Shown here one piece after another: positions 24,912 to 32,297 of a stretch of DNA of 64,000 bases; the first letter of the stretch is position 1; each line of letters opens with the position of its first letter. This stretch comes from an uncultured Myxococcales bacterium (GTDB lineage Bacteria; Myxococcota_A; UBA9042; CAIXZC01). The notes beneath the pieces were generated by a model that searched no databases, had not been told where the DNA came from, and saw nothing but the letters and a program-made list of their open reading frames with translations. The stretch covers positions 56,896 through 120,895 of the forward strand of contig CAITUV010000074.1 of NCBI GenBank assembly GCA_903895725.1, read 5' to 3'. The position numbers and the translations under genes were made by a program.

Positions 24912-26834
24912 TCAGAATGAATACTTGATGTCGAAGTAGGCCGCATCGTTTCGATCGAACAGCCCGGCCGGCCCCATGTCGTCGCCTCCGGGCAGCACTT
25001 CGGCAATCACGGCACCGACGCCAATCTTCAGGTTGTCGAGCGCCTTCCACGACACCTTGGGGAAGAGGAACAGGTTGCGCATCTTGAGCTCCATCATCCC
25101 CGCCAGCTGGAGCTCCAGCTGGTCGAAGTCCAGGAAGCGCAGGTGCGTGGCCGCTGTCAGCATGTACAAGTCGCTCCCGAGGATGAACACCTGCTCCCCC
25201 TCGTCCAGGTCGAACACGTGGAAGTGGTAGAACTCCAGCATGACATCGAACCACGTCGAGCGGTTGTAGTCGAGCCCCACGCTGTACGAGAATGTCGGCT
25301 TCGAAGCCGGAGCCGGGAAGCCGGCCGGGCTCTCCAGGAACAGTGTGCGGGACGGGCTGAATGCCGCATCCGCCTTGAGCCCCACTCGCGAGAAGAGAAT
25401 GGTGGAGAGCGAAAGCCCCACGGTCTGCTGGCGCCGGTAGGACGTGTTGAAGATTTCGGATACCGAGAGCTGCTTGAGATTCCCCTGGTCGTCGAAGAGG
25501 ATCCGGTTGACCGCATCCAGGGCCTGCTGCAGGGCCGCCTTGTCCTCCTCGCTCAAGTCCTGGTAGGACTTCATCATCTCCGGTACGCCCTCGAGCGTCT
25601 CGAAGTCGACCTGGCTGATTCCCTGGAGCACCTTGAGCGCCGCAGGGTGTTGCGCTGCCAGGCTCTGCACGATGGCAATGTCACCGAAGAACTGGCTGTT
25701 CACGTGGATCCAGGGGAGCTTGTCCCACCCGTAGAAATATGAAGCGGCGACATCCACGCCCAGGAAGGAAGTGGCCACCCGTCCGCCCCACTGGCCGTTC
25801 TCCAGCGACTCCTCCGGAGGATCCGTGGCCAGCAGCAGCGGCTGGACCCGGTCCTCCAGCTTGGGGCTCAGCAGCCCGGAAATCATGTCGTACATGCCGG
25901 TCATGCCGCCCAGAGAAGCAAAGGCCGGGTTTCCGTACATCGCGCTCATGGGAGCCCAGTCCTGGCCGAACAGGTTCGTCCGGTTGGGGGTGAAGAACGG
26001 CTCCCAGACGGCCGAGAGGTTGACAGGCCCGAAGGAGCGGTCCAGGTGGAGCATGAAGACCGGGATCAGGGGGACTTCCAGGTCATTGAACAGCCCTTCC
26101 CGGAAATCCTGCGGATTGAGCACGTCGGAAGGCTTGTTGAACTCCCCGGCCCCCCAGCGCACGATCTGGTTGCCCACCCGCACGTTGACGTAATCGTTGG
26201 GGACATACAGGTAGGCCTCCAGCAGCTCGGCCTCATACTCCCATTTTGCGTTGTTGCTGTTGAACAGGTACCAGGTGTCGTCTCCGGCATCCTCGCCGAC
26301 GACATAGTGCGAGAAACGGGCCGAGACGAACGCTCGGGTCATGGATGGGGTGGTGACTTCACCGGAGAGGCCGAGCTTGTTGCGAACGTCGAAGACGTCC
26401 TCCCGGTTCCCGTCGTGCTGAGTGTCGAACGCCCACTTGTCGTAGAAGTAGCCCTGCAATCGGCCGACAACGGGTCCGGAGGGCGCATCCCATGTACTTT
26501 CAGAGTCCGCCTTGGCGTCGGTGGGGCGGGTGATCTCGGTGCCCTCTTCGTCCTCCGGGGCGGGGCGGGTGATCTCGGTGCCCTCCTCGTCCTCCTGGGC
26601 AGGCCGCTTCAGCTCGGTGCCCTCGTCGTCCTCCGGGGCGGGCCGGGTGATCTCGGTGCCCTCGTCATCCTCCGGGGCAGGCCGGGTGATCTCGGTGCCC
26701 TCGTCGGGGTCCACGGGCTGTGCCATGGCTGGCCAACCTGCGAGAACGAGGAGAAGCGCCAGGGCACCCCTTACCGGGCCAACGTGGAGTGCCGTCCTTC
26801 CATCCCCCAACGGCGACCATCGACCATCGACCAT
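24912..26834 (-). CDS. Outer-membrane beta-barrel protein (DUF1302-like) with acidic repeat
   Basis: A 640-residue exported protein. The ATG at 26834 is preferred over 26873 because GGGAGGAG lies about 6 bases before it. A signal peptide ends near P-A-M-A-Q-P. The mature N-terminus is a five-copy acidic repeat (E-G-T-E-I-T-R-P-A-P-E-D-D). The rest has alternating aromatic/hydrophobic strands typical of an outer-membrane barrel and ends in Phe (D-I-K-Y-S-F), as many barrels do. N-Q-I-V-R-W-G, N-P-Q-D and D-L-E-V-P-L-I-P resemble DUF1302 proteins. It lies between a LolA-like gene (44-base gap) and a hybrid kinase. In other bacteria DUF1302 and LolA-like genes often accompany an MMPL/RND transporter; none is seen here. 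The substrate is unknown. Confidence 0.82.
   Translation of the reverse strand: MVDGRWSPLGDGRTALHVGPVRGALALLLVLAGWPAMAQPVDPDEGTEITRPAPEDDEGTEITRPAPEDDEGTELKRPAQEDEEGTEITRPAPEDEEGTEITRPTDAKADSESTWDAPSGPVVGRLQGYFYDKWAFDTQHDGNREDVFDVRNKLGLSGEVTTPSMTRAFVSARFSHYVVGEDAGDDTWYLFNSNNAKWEYEAELLEAYLYVPNDYVNVRVGNQIVRWGAGEFNKPSDVLNPQDFREGLFNDLEVPLIPVFMLHLDRSFGPVNLSAVWEPFFTPNRTNLFGQDWAPMSAMYGNPAFASLGGMTGMYDMISGLLSPKLEDRVQPLLLATDPPEESLENGQWGGRVATSFLGVDVAASYFYGWDKLPWIHVNSQFFGDIAIVQSLAAQHPAALKVLQGISQVDFETLEGVPEMMKSYQDLSEEDKAALQQALDAVNRILFDDQGNLKQLSVSEIFNTSYRRQQTVGLSLSTILFSRVGLKADAAFSPSRTLFLESPAGFPAPASKPTFSYSVGLDYNRSTWFDVMLEFYHFHVFDLDEGEQVFILGSDLYMLTAATHLRFLDFDQLELQLAGMMELKMRNLFLFPKVSWKALDNLKIGVGAVIAEVLPGGDDMGPAGLFDRNDAAYFDIKYSF
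26523..26702 (-). repeat. 39-base tandem repeat in the barrel protein gene
   Basis: Four full units and one partial unit of 39 bases encode E-G-T-E-I-T-R-P-A-P-E-D-D with a few substitutions (one unit has L-K and Q). The high nucleotide similarity suggests recent slippage or unequal recombination; copy number may vary between strains. Confidence 0.9.
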
Positions 26835-26878
26835 CGACCACTCCTCCCGACCCGAAAAGGTCCCCGCCGCCACAGCGA

Positions 26879-27664
26879 CTACTTGTCCAGAGCGTTTTCG
26901 TCGAACATGGCCTTGGGGAAAGTCTTTTTCCGGTCCAGGGAATCCAGCGCCATAATCGTCTTGGTGCCCTTCTTGACGTTCTTCATCATGAGCTTGGTGA
27001 CGGTCATCTCCCCGCCCATGGGCTCGACCTTCTGGGCCACGAGGGTCTTGAGGTGCGCTCCCTTGCGGTCGTAGAAGTAGATCTTCAGCGGGATGAAATC
27101 CTTCTTGTCGATCCAGAGCTCGAGCTTGGAGTATTCGTCGTCCTTGTCCTTCGGCACGGCGTCAATCCGGTAGCAGTCGATGCCCGAGTGCTGCTCGTCA
27201 GCGAGGCGGGTGTGGTCGCCCTCCTCCATTCCCTTCTGCTCGAGGTCGTTGTACGTGAAGTCGGTACCCATGAAGCTCTCGTTCTTCTCGCTGCCGGCGA
27301 TGCGGCGCTTCTCCTTGAGAGCGGGCAGGTAGAGGTACTGGATGTCGTCGCCATCCTTGACTTCCTTGGCGAGCAGGCGAGTTCCGGACACGTCGGCCGG
27401 CTCGACGAAGGTGACGAGCGTCCAGCGCGCCCCATCGACCTTGATCGACCTCGTGTCCACGACGCGGACGCGCTCCTGTCCCTTGCTGTTCTGGATGATC
27501 AGCTTGAGGCGGGCCTCCCCCACGCCGAAGACGTTGTCCTTGGCCAGCACCTTGTCGACGATCTGTTGGGCAGTCATGCCGTCATCGGGCGGAGCCGCGT
27601 TGGCGAGAGTCGCAGACGAGAGGGACACAAGAAGGCAGACGACGGGAAGAACCAGCGATTTCAT
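26879..27664 (-). CDS. LolA-like outer-membrane lipoprotein-sorting protein
   Basis: A 261-residue protein with a signal peptide (cleavage near A-N-A-A-P, residues 21-25). It has the half-barrel pattern of the LolA-like 'outer membrane lipoprotein-sorting protein' family (T-A-Q-Q-I-V-D-K-V, R-I-A-G-S-E-K-N-E-S-F-M-G-T-D-F-T-Y-N-D-L, K-L-E-L-W-I-D-K-K-D-F-I-P). Such proteins are usually paired with an MMPL-family exporter and a DUF1302 protein and are thought to carry a lipid-like cargo through the periplasm. The partner barrel gene follows after 44 bases. AAGGAGGTG stands before the ATG and a promoter is visible. It heads a three-gene operon with the barrel and the hybrid kinase. Confidence 0.9.
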   Translation of the reverse strand: MKSLVLPVVCLLVSLSSATLANAAPPDDGMTAQQIVDKVLAKDNVFGVGEARLKLIIQNSKGQERVRVVDTRSIKVDGARWTLVTFVEPADVSGTRLLAKEVKDGDDIQYLYLPALKEKRRIAGSEKNESFMGTDFTYNDLEQKGMEEGDHTRLADEQHSGIDCYRIDAVPKDKDDEYSKLELWIDKKDFIPLKIYFYDRKGAHLKTLVAQKVEPMGGEMTVTKLMMKNVKKGTKTIMALDSLDRKKTFPKAMFDENALDK

Positions 27665-27684
27665 GGAGCACCTCCTTGCCGGAT

Positions 27685-27713
27685 CTTATAGCCGAATCAC
27701 GGTCGGATTGGAA
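27685..27713 (-). promoter_or_regulatory. Candidate promoter of the LolA-like/barrel/kinase operon
   Basis: Read on the minus strand: TTCCAA, 17 bases, TATAAG, about 20 bases before the ATG at 27664. It is the left half of a divergent promoter region with 27740-27768. Confidence 0.4.
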
Positions 27714-27739
27714 GGGCGGAGCGGCCGTGCAGAATGGGC

Positions 27740-27768
27740 TTGAAAGCCGACCTTTCGGGGTATATAGA
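27740..27768 (+). promoter_or_regulatory. Candidate sigma-70 promoter of the SRPBCC gene
   Basis: TTGAAA, 17 bases, TATAGA, within an AT-rich TATATAGAT tract unusual for this region. It lies about 70 bases before the ATG at 27841. Confidence 0.45.
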
Positions 27769-27840
27769 TCCGCCCCGGAACGAGGCCGGGTAGTCGAGCG
27801 GTTCGAACAAACAGAACAGCGGCCAGGACAGGAGGTGCCC

Positions 27841-28284
27841 ATGGGTTCGGCCAAAGCGGTGGAGAGCATCGTGGTGGACGTGTCTCCGGACGATTTCTAC
27901 AAGGTGCTGACCGGGTACGAGGAGATGCCCACGTTCATCGAGGGGCTGGAGAAGATCCGCGTCGATTCCCGCGAGGGGAAGTCGGTCGTGGTGACCTACT
28001 TCGTCACCGTGGTCGGACGGAAGATCCAGTACACGTTGCGGCTGTCGCATGATTCGAACCGGGAAATCAGCTGGAAGCTGGTATCCGGTGAGTTCATGAA
28101 GGAGAACACCGGTCGCTGGCAGCTCGAAGAAGTCGGTCCGGGGCGGACGAAGGCCACGTACGAGCTCCAGATGGGGTTCGGCATGCTCGTGCCGGGGGCC
28201 ATCGTGACGCAGCTCCAGAAGACCTCGCTGCCCAAGATGCTGCAGCAGTACAAGGCCCACGCCGAGAAGAAGTTCGGGAAGTAG
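27841..28284 (+). CDS. SRPBCC/COQ10-like lipid-binding protein
   Basis: A 147-residue protein of the SRPBCC (START/Bet v1) fold, polyketide cyclase/COQ10 (RatA-like) branch, usually binding a hydrophobic ligand. Visible are the N-terminal strand V-E-S-I-V-V-D-V-S-P-D-D-F-Y-K-V-L, Y-E-E-M-P-T-F-I-E-G and the long C-terminal helix. The ATG at 27841 has AGGAGGTG before it; the longer upstream frame contains the promoter, so it is non-coding. No export signal. The ligand is unknown. Confidence 0.87.
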   Translation: MGSAKAVESIVVDVSPDDFYKVLTGYEEMPTFIEGLEKIRVDSREGKSVVVTYFVTVVGRKIQYTLRLSHDSNREISWKLVSGEFMKENTGRWQLEEVGPGRTKATYELQMGFGMLVPGAIVTQLQKTSLPKMLQQYKAHAEKKFGK

Positions 28285-28331
28285 GGAGTGGGGCTGGGGG
28301 CTCGGGCCTGGGGCTCGGGGCTGGGGCTTGG
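28285..28331 (+). repeat. G-rich intergenic repeat after the SRPBCC gene
   Basis: Units of GGGGCTGGGGGCTCGGG and GGGGCTCGGGGCTGGGG begin directly after the stop codon, as at ndk and rlmN. It occupies most of the 72-base gap to the CinA-like gene. Confidence 0.7.
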
Positions 28332-28356
28332 GGAAAGGATCTTGGGTAGTGGTCCC

Positions 28357-29103
28357 ATGAACATTGGCCTGATCATCATCGGCAACGAGATCCTGTCCGG
28401 GAGCGTGGCCGATACCAACACGGCCTTCCTGGCGAGGGAGCTGTTCGCCCGCGGCGTCTGCCTGAGAGAGGTGGCGGTCATTCCGGACGACGTGGCGGTC
28501 ATCGCATCCCGGGTCCGCGAGTTCTCCTCCCGCTTCGACCTGGTGGTGACCACCGGGGGCATCGGGCCGACACACGACGACGTGACCTACGAGGGGATCG
28601 CCCGGGCTTTCGGGCGTGAGCTGGAATACCGGAGTGAGCTGGCCGGCATTGCGGCGGGCAAGAAGTGGTGGAACGAGGCCGCGGGGCAGAAGCTCTGCCA
28701 CGTGCCGTCCGGGGCTGTGCTGCTGACCGGGGGGACCATTCCCTGGCCACCCATCCGGGTGGAGAACGTCGTGATCCTGCCGGGAATTCCTGCGCTCGTT
28801 GAGGCGCATCTTCCCGCTCTGGCGGCCTTGCTGCCCGCCGGCCGATTCTTCGTTCAGACCCTGAGATGCTGGGGGCGGGAGGTGGACCTGGCCGATGCTG
28901 CCGCCCGCGTGGCTGCCGCTTCATCCGAGGTCGAAGTGGGCTCGTACCCCATCCTGGCGAGCGGGGGCATTCCCGGCCACGTCCTGGTGAAGTTCACGGG
29001 GCGGGACGAGAGCCGGGTGGCCCAGGCCGTCGAGCGGTTCCGGGGGGACCTTCCTTCCGACATGAGGACCGAAATCCTGGAGAGCGCTCAGGGAACCACG
29101 TAG
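28357..29103 (+). CDS. CinA-type molybdopterin-binding-domain protein
   Basis: A 248-residue protein with the MoCF_biosynth/CinA N-terminal domain: I-I-I-G-N-E-I-L-S-G-S-V-x-D-T-N at the N-terminus and T-T-G-G-I-G-P-T-H-D-D near residue 67. The C-terminal nicotinamide-nucleotide amidase domain of full-length CinA (about 400 residues) is absent. In CinA this N-terminal domain has ADP-ribose/FAD-hydrolase type activity; here the substrate is unproven. The ATG at 28357 follows the G-rich repeat; no strong ribosome site is visible. Its 3' end overlaps the convergent sulfatase-superfamily gene by 16 bases. Confidence 0.88.
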   Translation: MNIGLIIIGNEILSGSVADTNTAFLARELFARGVCLREVAVIPDDVAVIASRVREFSSRFDLVVTTGGIGPTHDDVTYEGIARAFGRELEYRSELAGIAAGKKWWNEAAGQKLCHVPSGAVLLTGGTIPWPPIRVENVVILPGIPALVEAHLPALAALLPAGRFFVQTLRCWGREVDLADAAARVAAASSEVEVGSYPILASGGIPGHVLVKFTGRDESRVAQAVERFRGDLPSDMRTEILESAQGTT

Positions 29104-31418
29104 TCGCCGATGCGGCGTCCGTCGCCACCGCTCAACATGTGCTGGTAGAGGAGCTCTCGGAGCCGATTGCACACGGGGTGGTCGGGGGAGTCGATGTTGC
29201 GGGTCTCCTCCGGGTCAGACCGAAGGTCGTAGCATTCCCACGTCACCTTCTGCCGGGACGGAATGTAGAGGAGCTTGTGCCCCTCCGCCATGACCATGCG
29301 GTGCTTGGCGGTTCGGGCATCGGACTCGTACTGGGGGTTGAAGTAGAGCTCGAAGGTCTCGGGCGTGAACAGGAACGTCGACATCAGGTCCCCGAATCGG
29401 ATGGAGCGACCGGAGAGGAACTCGGTATCGGGGTCGATGAAGATCAGCCCGGATTCGGAAAAGACAGGGCGGTCCCGAGTCGGGGCGAAGCCGGGGTTGG
29501 CAGCCAGGTTCTCGCCGGTCATCTCGGGCGGGACCGGAAGTCCGAGGAGGCCCAGAACCGTGGGGGCCAGGGCCGTCATCGAAACCGGAGAAGAGAGCTC
29601 GAGCGAGGTCGGCTCCGCAGGGCGACGGATCAGGAAGGGGGTCCTGAGTGAGTAGCGGCCGTTGAGCATGTCGCCGTGCCCGTTGCCGAGATTCCCTTCG
29701 TACAGGTTCTCCCCGTGATCGGCCGTGAGCACGATGAGCGTGTTGTCCAGGAGCCCCGAGTCGCTCAGAAGGTCGAGAACCCGCTCCACTTCCACGTCCG
29801 CCGCATCCACGGAGGCCCGGAAATCGGAGCGGATCTGTGCGATGTCCTGCTCGGAAATCGAATCCGAGGCCAGTCCGAGGCCCAGCTTGCAGAATCGATG
29901 CGGGCCGCTGTATCCGGGCTGCCGGTGATTGCGGTAATGGGGCCAGGCGGCACCGTACGGGAAATGGGTGGCCGAATAGAACAGCAGCGCCATGAACGGG
30001 CGGTCGCCCTCGCGCTCATCCAGCCACGTGAAGAAGCGGTCCGTCAGCGCCCGGGGGTCTGCCAGGCGCTCGTGGCACCAGAATGCCTCGTGACGGTCGA
30101 TGAGCCCGGTCGCCACCAGGTAGGGAATGAGGTGGATGTGCATCTTCCAGACCCCAAGGCGCACGTTCGAGCGAAGCGAGAACTCCGGGACCTCGACGTG
30201 GTCGAAGCCCAGGTCAATCCGGCCGAAGATGTCGCCTGCAAAGTCGGAGAAGACTGCGGTTTCCCAGCCGGCCTCCGCCAGCGTGCCGGCCAGAGTGGTC
30301 CGGTGCCTCGAGAGCAGCTCCGGCTGTGGAAACATATGCCGAATCCCGTGCTCCGTGGGCTCCTGGCCGGTCAGCATCGAGACCCAGGCCGGAAAGGTCC
30401 TGGGGAAGGGGGAAACTGCCTGCGTGTAGGACAGCGATTCCCGTCGCATGCGGGCCAGGCCGTCTCCTGCCGCTCCCTCCATGTAGTCCGGCCGGAGCGA
30501 GTCCAGCGCGAGGATGAGGACGTTGGGCCGCGACGTGGCTCCCGCTGGGCGGAACCGGACGGCATCGGGAACAGGAGTCCACTGCCACGCCACCAGCACG
30601 AGAACCACGAGCGACAGGACCACTGTGGAAACGGACAGAGGGAGCGAGGGCGGTTTGGAAGCAGGGCCTTGGGCCGGCGTGGACCGGGGCGGCGATGGGT
30701 TCTTTCGCCGGGCCGCCAGGTGGGCCAGCAGCGGGAACGACAGCAGCCACAGGGACCCCGCTGCCTTGAGAATCCAGGGAGTGAGCAGCTCCGAGCCGAT
30801 GTACTGGAACAGCGACGGTAGAACGCTGCCGTTGTAGAACTGGTCGATGAAGAGCCTGGGGTACACCGACATCCCGTACCACAGGAAGAGCGTGTGTGCG
30901 GCCCCCAGCGAGAGGAGAATCGCCAGCGCTGACAACCGACGGGACGTGACCGGCCGGAAAGCGCGCACAACCAGGAAGACCCACAGGCCGCACGCAAGCC
31001 CGATTGCCAGGCCGAGCACCGCATGGATGAGCAGGACGGCAAGCTCCTGGAGGATGACCGTGTCCAGGAACATGCTCACGATTCGGCCCTGGATTTCCTC
31101 GTTTCGCACTCCCATGTACTCCGAGCTGCCGTACTGGAGCAGCGAGAGCACGAACAGGCCCACGTGGAACAGGCAGCCCAGCGATGCCCCTGCCAGCAGG
31201 GACCAGCGCAGGGACAGCGACGGCCCCACTTGAGTCGGCTTTCGAGAAGGGGCAGAGCTTCCGGACGCAGCCGGCTTGCGCTTCTCTCGCTCCAACGGGT
31301 GCGGGTCAGGCGGCGGCATGGGCGCATAGCAGAGCACCGGCGGAGGGGGCGGCGGTGCGGGGCCGGCCGCCGGCGGAGCCGCTGCGTCCGTGGACGGGGG
31401 ACGGGTTTCGTCGGCCAA
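29088..31418 (-). CDS. Membrane sulfatase/alkaline phosphatase-superfamily protein
   Basis: Last gene of the Bat operon. The N-terminal 70 residues are Pro-rich and cytosolic, about 75-230 contain four or five membrane helices, and the rest is a sulfatase-type hydrolase domain: L-I-L-A-L-D-S-L-R-P-D-Y, L-T-G-Q-E-P-T-E-H-G, F-S-D-F-A-G-D and V-L-T-A-D-H-G-E-N. The formylglycine motif C/S-x-P-x-R is not visible where expected; S-P-F-P-R-T-F-P-A-W is present, so the nucleophile may be Ser or Thr, as in phosphotransferase members such as lipid-headgroup transferases. Start uncertain: TTG at 31418 has GAGGG 6 bases before it; TTG at 31424 and ATG at 31319 are alternatives. Substrate unknown. Confidence 0.85.
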   Translation of the reverse strand: MADETRPPSTDAAAPPAAGPAPPPPPPVLCYAPMPPPDPHPLEREKRKPAASGSSAPSRKPTQVGPSLSLRWSLLAGASLGCLFHVGLFVLSLLQYGSSEYMGVRNEEIQGRIVSMFLDTVILQELAVLLIHAVLGLAIGLACGLWVFLVVRAFRPVTSRRLSALAILLSLGAAHTLFLWYGMSVYPRLFIDQFYNGSVLPSLFQYIGSELLTPWILKAAGSLWLLSFPLLAHLAARRKNPSPPRSTPAQGPASKPPSLPLSVSTVVLSLVVLVLVAWQWTPVPDAVRFRPAGATSRPNVLILALDSLRPDYMEGAAGDGLARMRRESLSYTQAVSPFPRTFPAWVSMLTGQEPTEHGIRHMFPQPELLSRHRTTLAGTLAEAGWETAVFSDFAGDIFGRIDLGFDHVEVPEFSLRSNVRLGVWKMHIHLIPYLVATGLIDRHEAFWCHERLADPRALTDRFFTWLDEREGDRPFMALLFYSATHFPYGAAWPHYRNHRQPGYSGPHRFCKLGLGLASDSISEQDIAQIRSDFRASVDAADVEVERVLDLLSDSGLLDNTLIVLTADHGENLYEGNLGNGHGDMLNGRYSLRTPFLIRRPAEPTSLELSSPVSMTALAPTVLGLLGLPVPPEMTGENLAANPGFAPTRDRPVFSESGLIFIDPDTEFLSGRSIRFGDLMSTFLFTPETFELYFNPQYESDARTAKHRMVMAEGHKLLYIPSRQKVTWECYDLRSDPEETRNIDSPDHPVCNRLRELLYQHMLSGGDGRRIGDYVVP

Positions 31419-31427
31419 GGGCAACCC

Positions 31428-32297
31428 TCAGAGCGTACCCGGCGGGTCGAGGGGGCGAACTTCCCCATCCGAGGCATAGCCGGTGCGGCCATCGGACATC
31501 TGGAGCTTGTAGAATCCGTTCTCATTGTGCAAGAGGATCCGCACTTCCAGCCCCTCGGGCAGCGGCCTGAACGTGGCATCGGACGAGGGGGCGTCGAGCA
31601 GGCGAGCCTCCTGGCCAGTCACGATACCGAACCGGTAGGTCGCGTCGACCACGGCCCTGCCGAAGTAGAGGGCACCGGCCAGGAGTGCGGGAGCCAGGAC
31701 CGAGAGGAAGAGAATCCTCCCCACCGTGGCGGCCCTGGTGCTGCGGGCAAAGGTCCAGAGAAACAGCCCGGCGAACAGAGGGACCGAGAACAGAAGGAAC
31801 AGCACGAGCAGGAGAGTGCCCCCGAGCAGTGTGAACAGGGCATACGCGATCCCATGGCTCTCGTCGTATCGGAAGATCCCCTTCTCGATTTTCTTCTTGT
31901 GCTTCTCGACGAGTGCCTTTCGGGTGGTCTCCAGGTTGTTTGCGGCGCGGGCAGCGACCTGGGGGTCGTCGGCACGGGCGGCCACGGCAAAGTGCCACAT
32001 CGCCTCACCCAACCGCCCTTCACGGTAGCGGCAGTTGCCGAGATTGTAGACGAGGGGAGGGGACAGGCGACCTCCCACCTGGTCGAGTGCATCCTGGTAC
32101 AGCGTGCAGGCCTCGTCGTGGCGGCCGGCGAACCAGGCCTCGTTGGCCCGGGAGAAAAGTGCCTGGGGCGTGTCCCCGTCGGCGGGAGCGGTCTGAAGCT
32201 TGCCGGCACCGCTCCCGGGAGCCTGCTGCTCTCCCAGGACGGGCCGAACGCTCAACAGAACCGGCAGGACGAGCGCAATGGCGAGGAGTCGGGTCAT
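31428..32297 (-). CDS. batE: BatE-like TPR and SH3 protein
   Basis: A 289-residue protein with a signal peptide (to about G-E, residues 22-23), two or three TPR helices pairs (A-L-F-S-R-A-N-E-A-W-F-A-G-R, Y-N-L-G-N-C-R-Y-R-E-G-R), two membrane helices (about 150-210) and a C-terminal SH3-like domain (F-R-P-L-P-E-G-L-E-V-R-I-L). This is the usual BatE layout. Its ATG overlaps the batD stop (ATGA). Bat proteins are associated with envelope stress and, in Bacteroides and Leptospira, oxygen or oxidant tolerance. Confidence 0.9.
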   Translation of the reverse strand: MTRLLAIALVLPVLLSVRPVLGEQQAPGSGAGKLQTAPADGDTPQALFSRANEAWFAGRHDEACTLYQDALDQVGGRLSPPLVYNLGNCRYREGRLGEAMWHFAVAARADDPQVAARAANNLETTRKALVEKHKKKIEKGIFRYDESHGIAYALFTLLGGTLLLVLFLLFSVPLFAGLFLWTFARSTRAATVGRILFLSVLAPALLAGALYFGRAVVDATYRFGIVTGQEARLLDAPSSDATFRPLPEGLEVRILLHNENGFYKLQMSDGRTGYASDGEVRPLDPPGTL

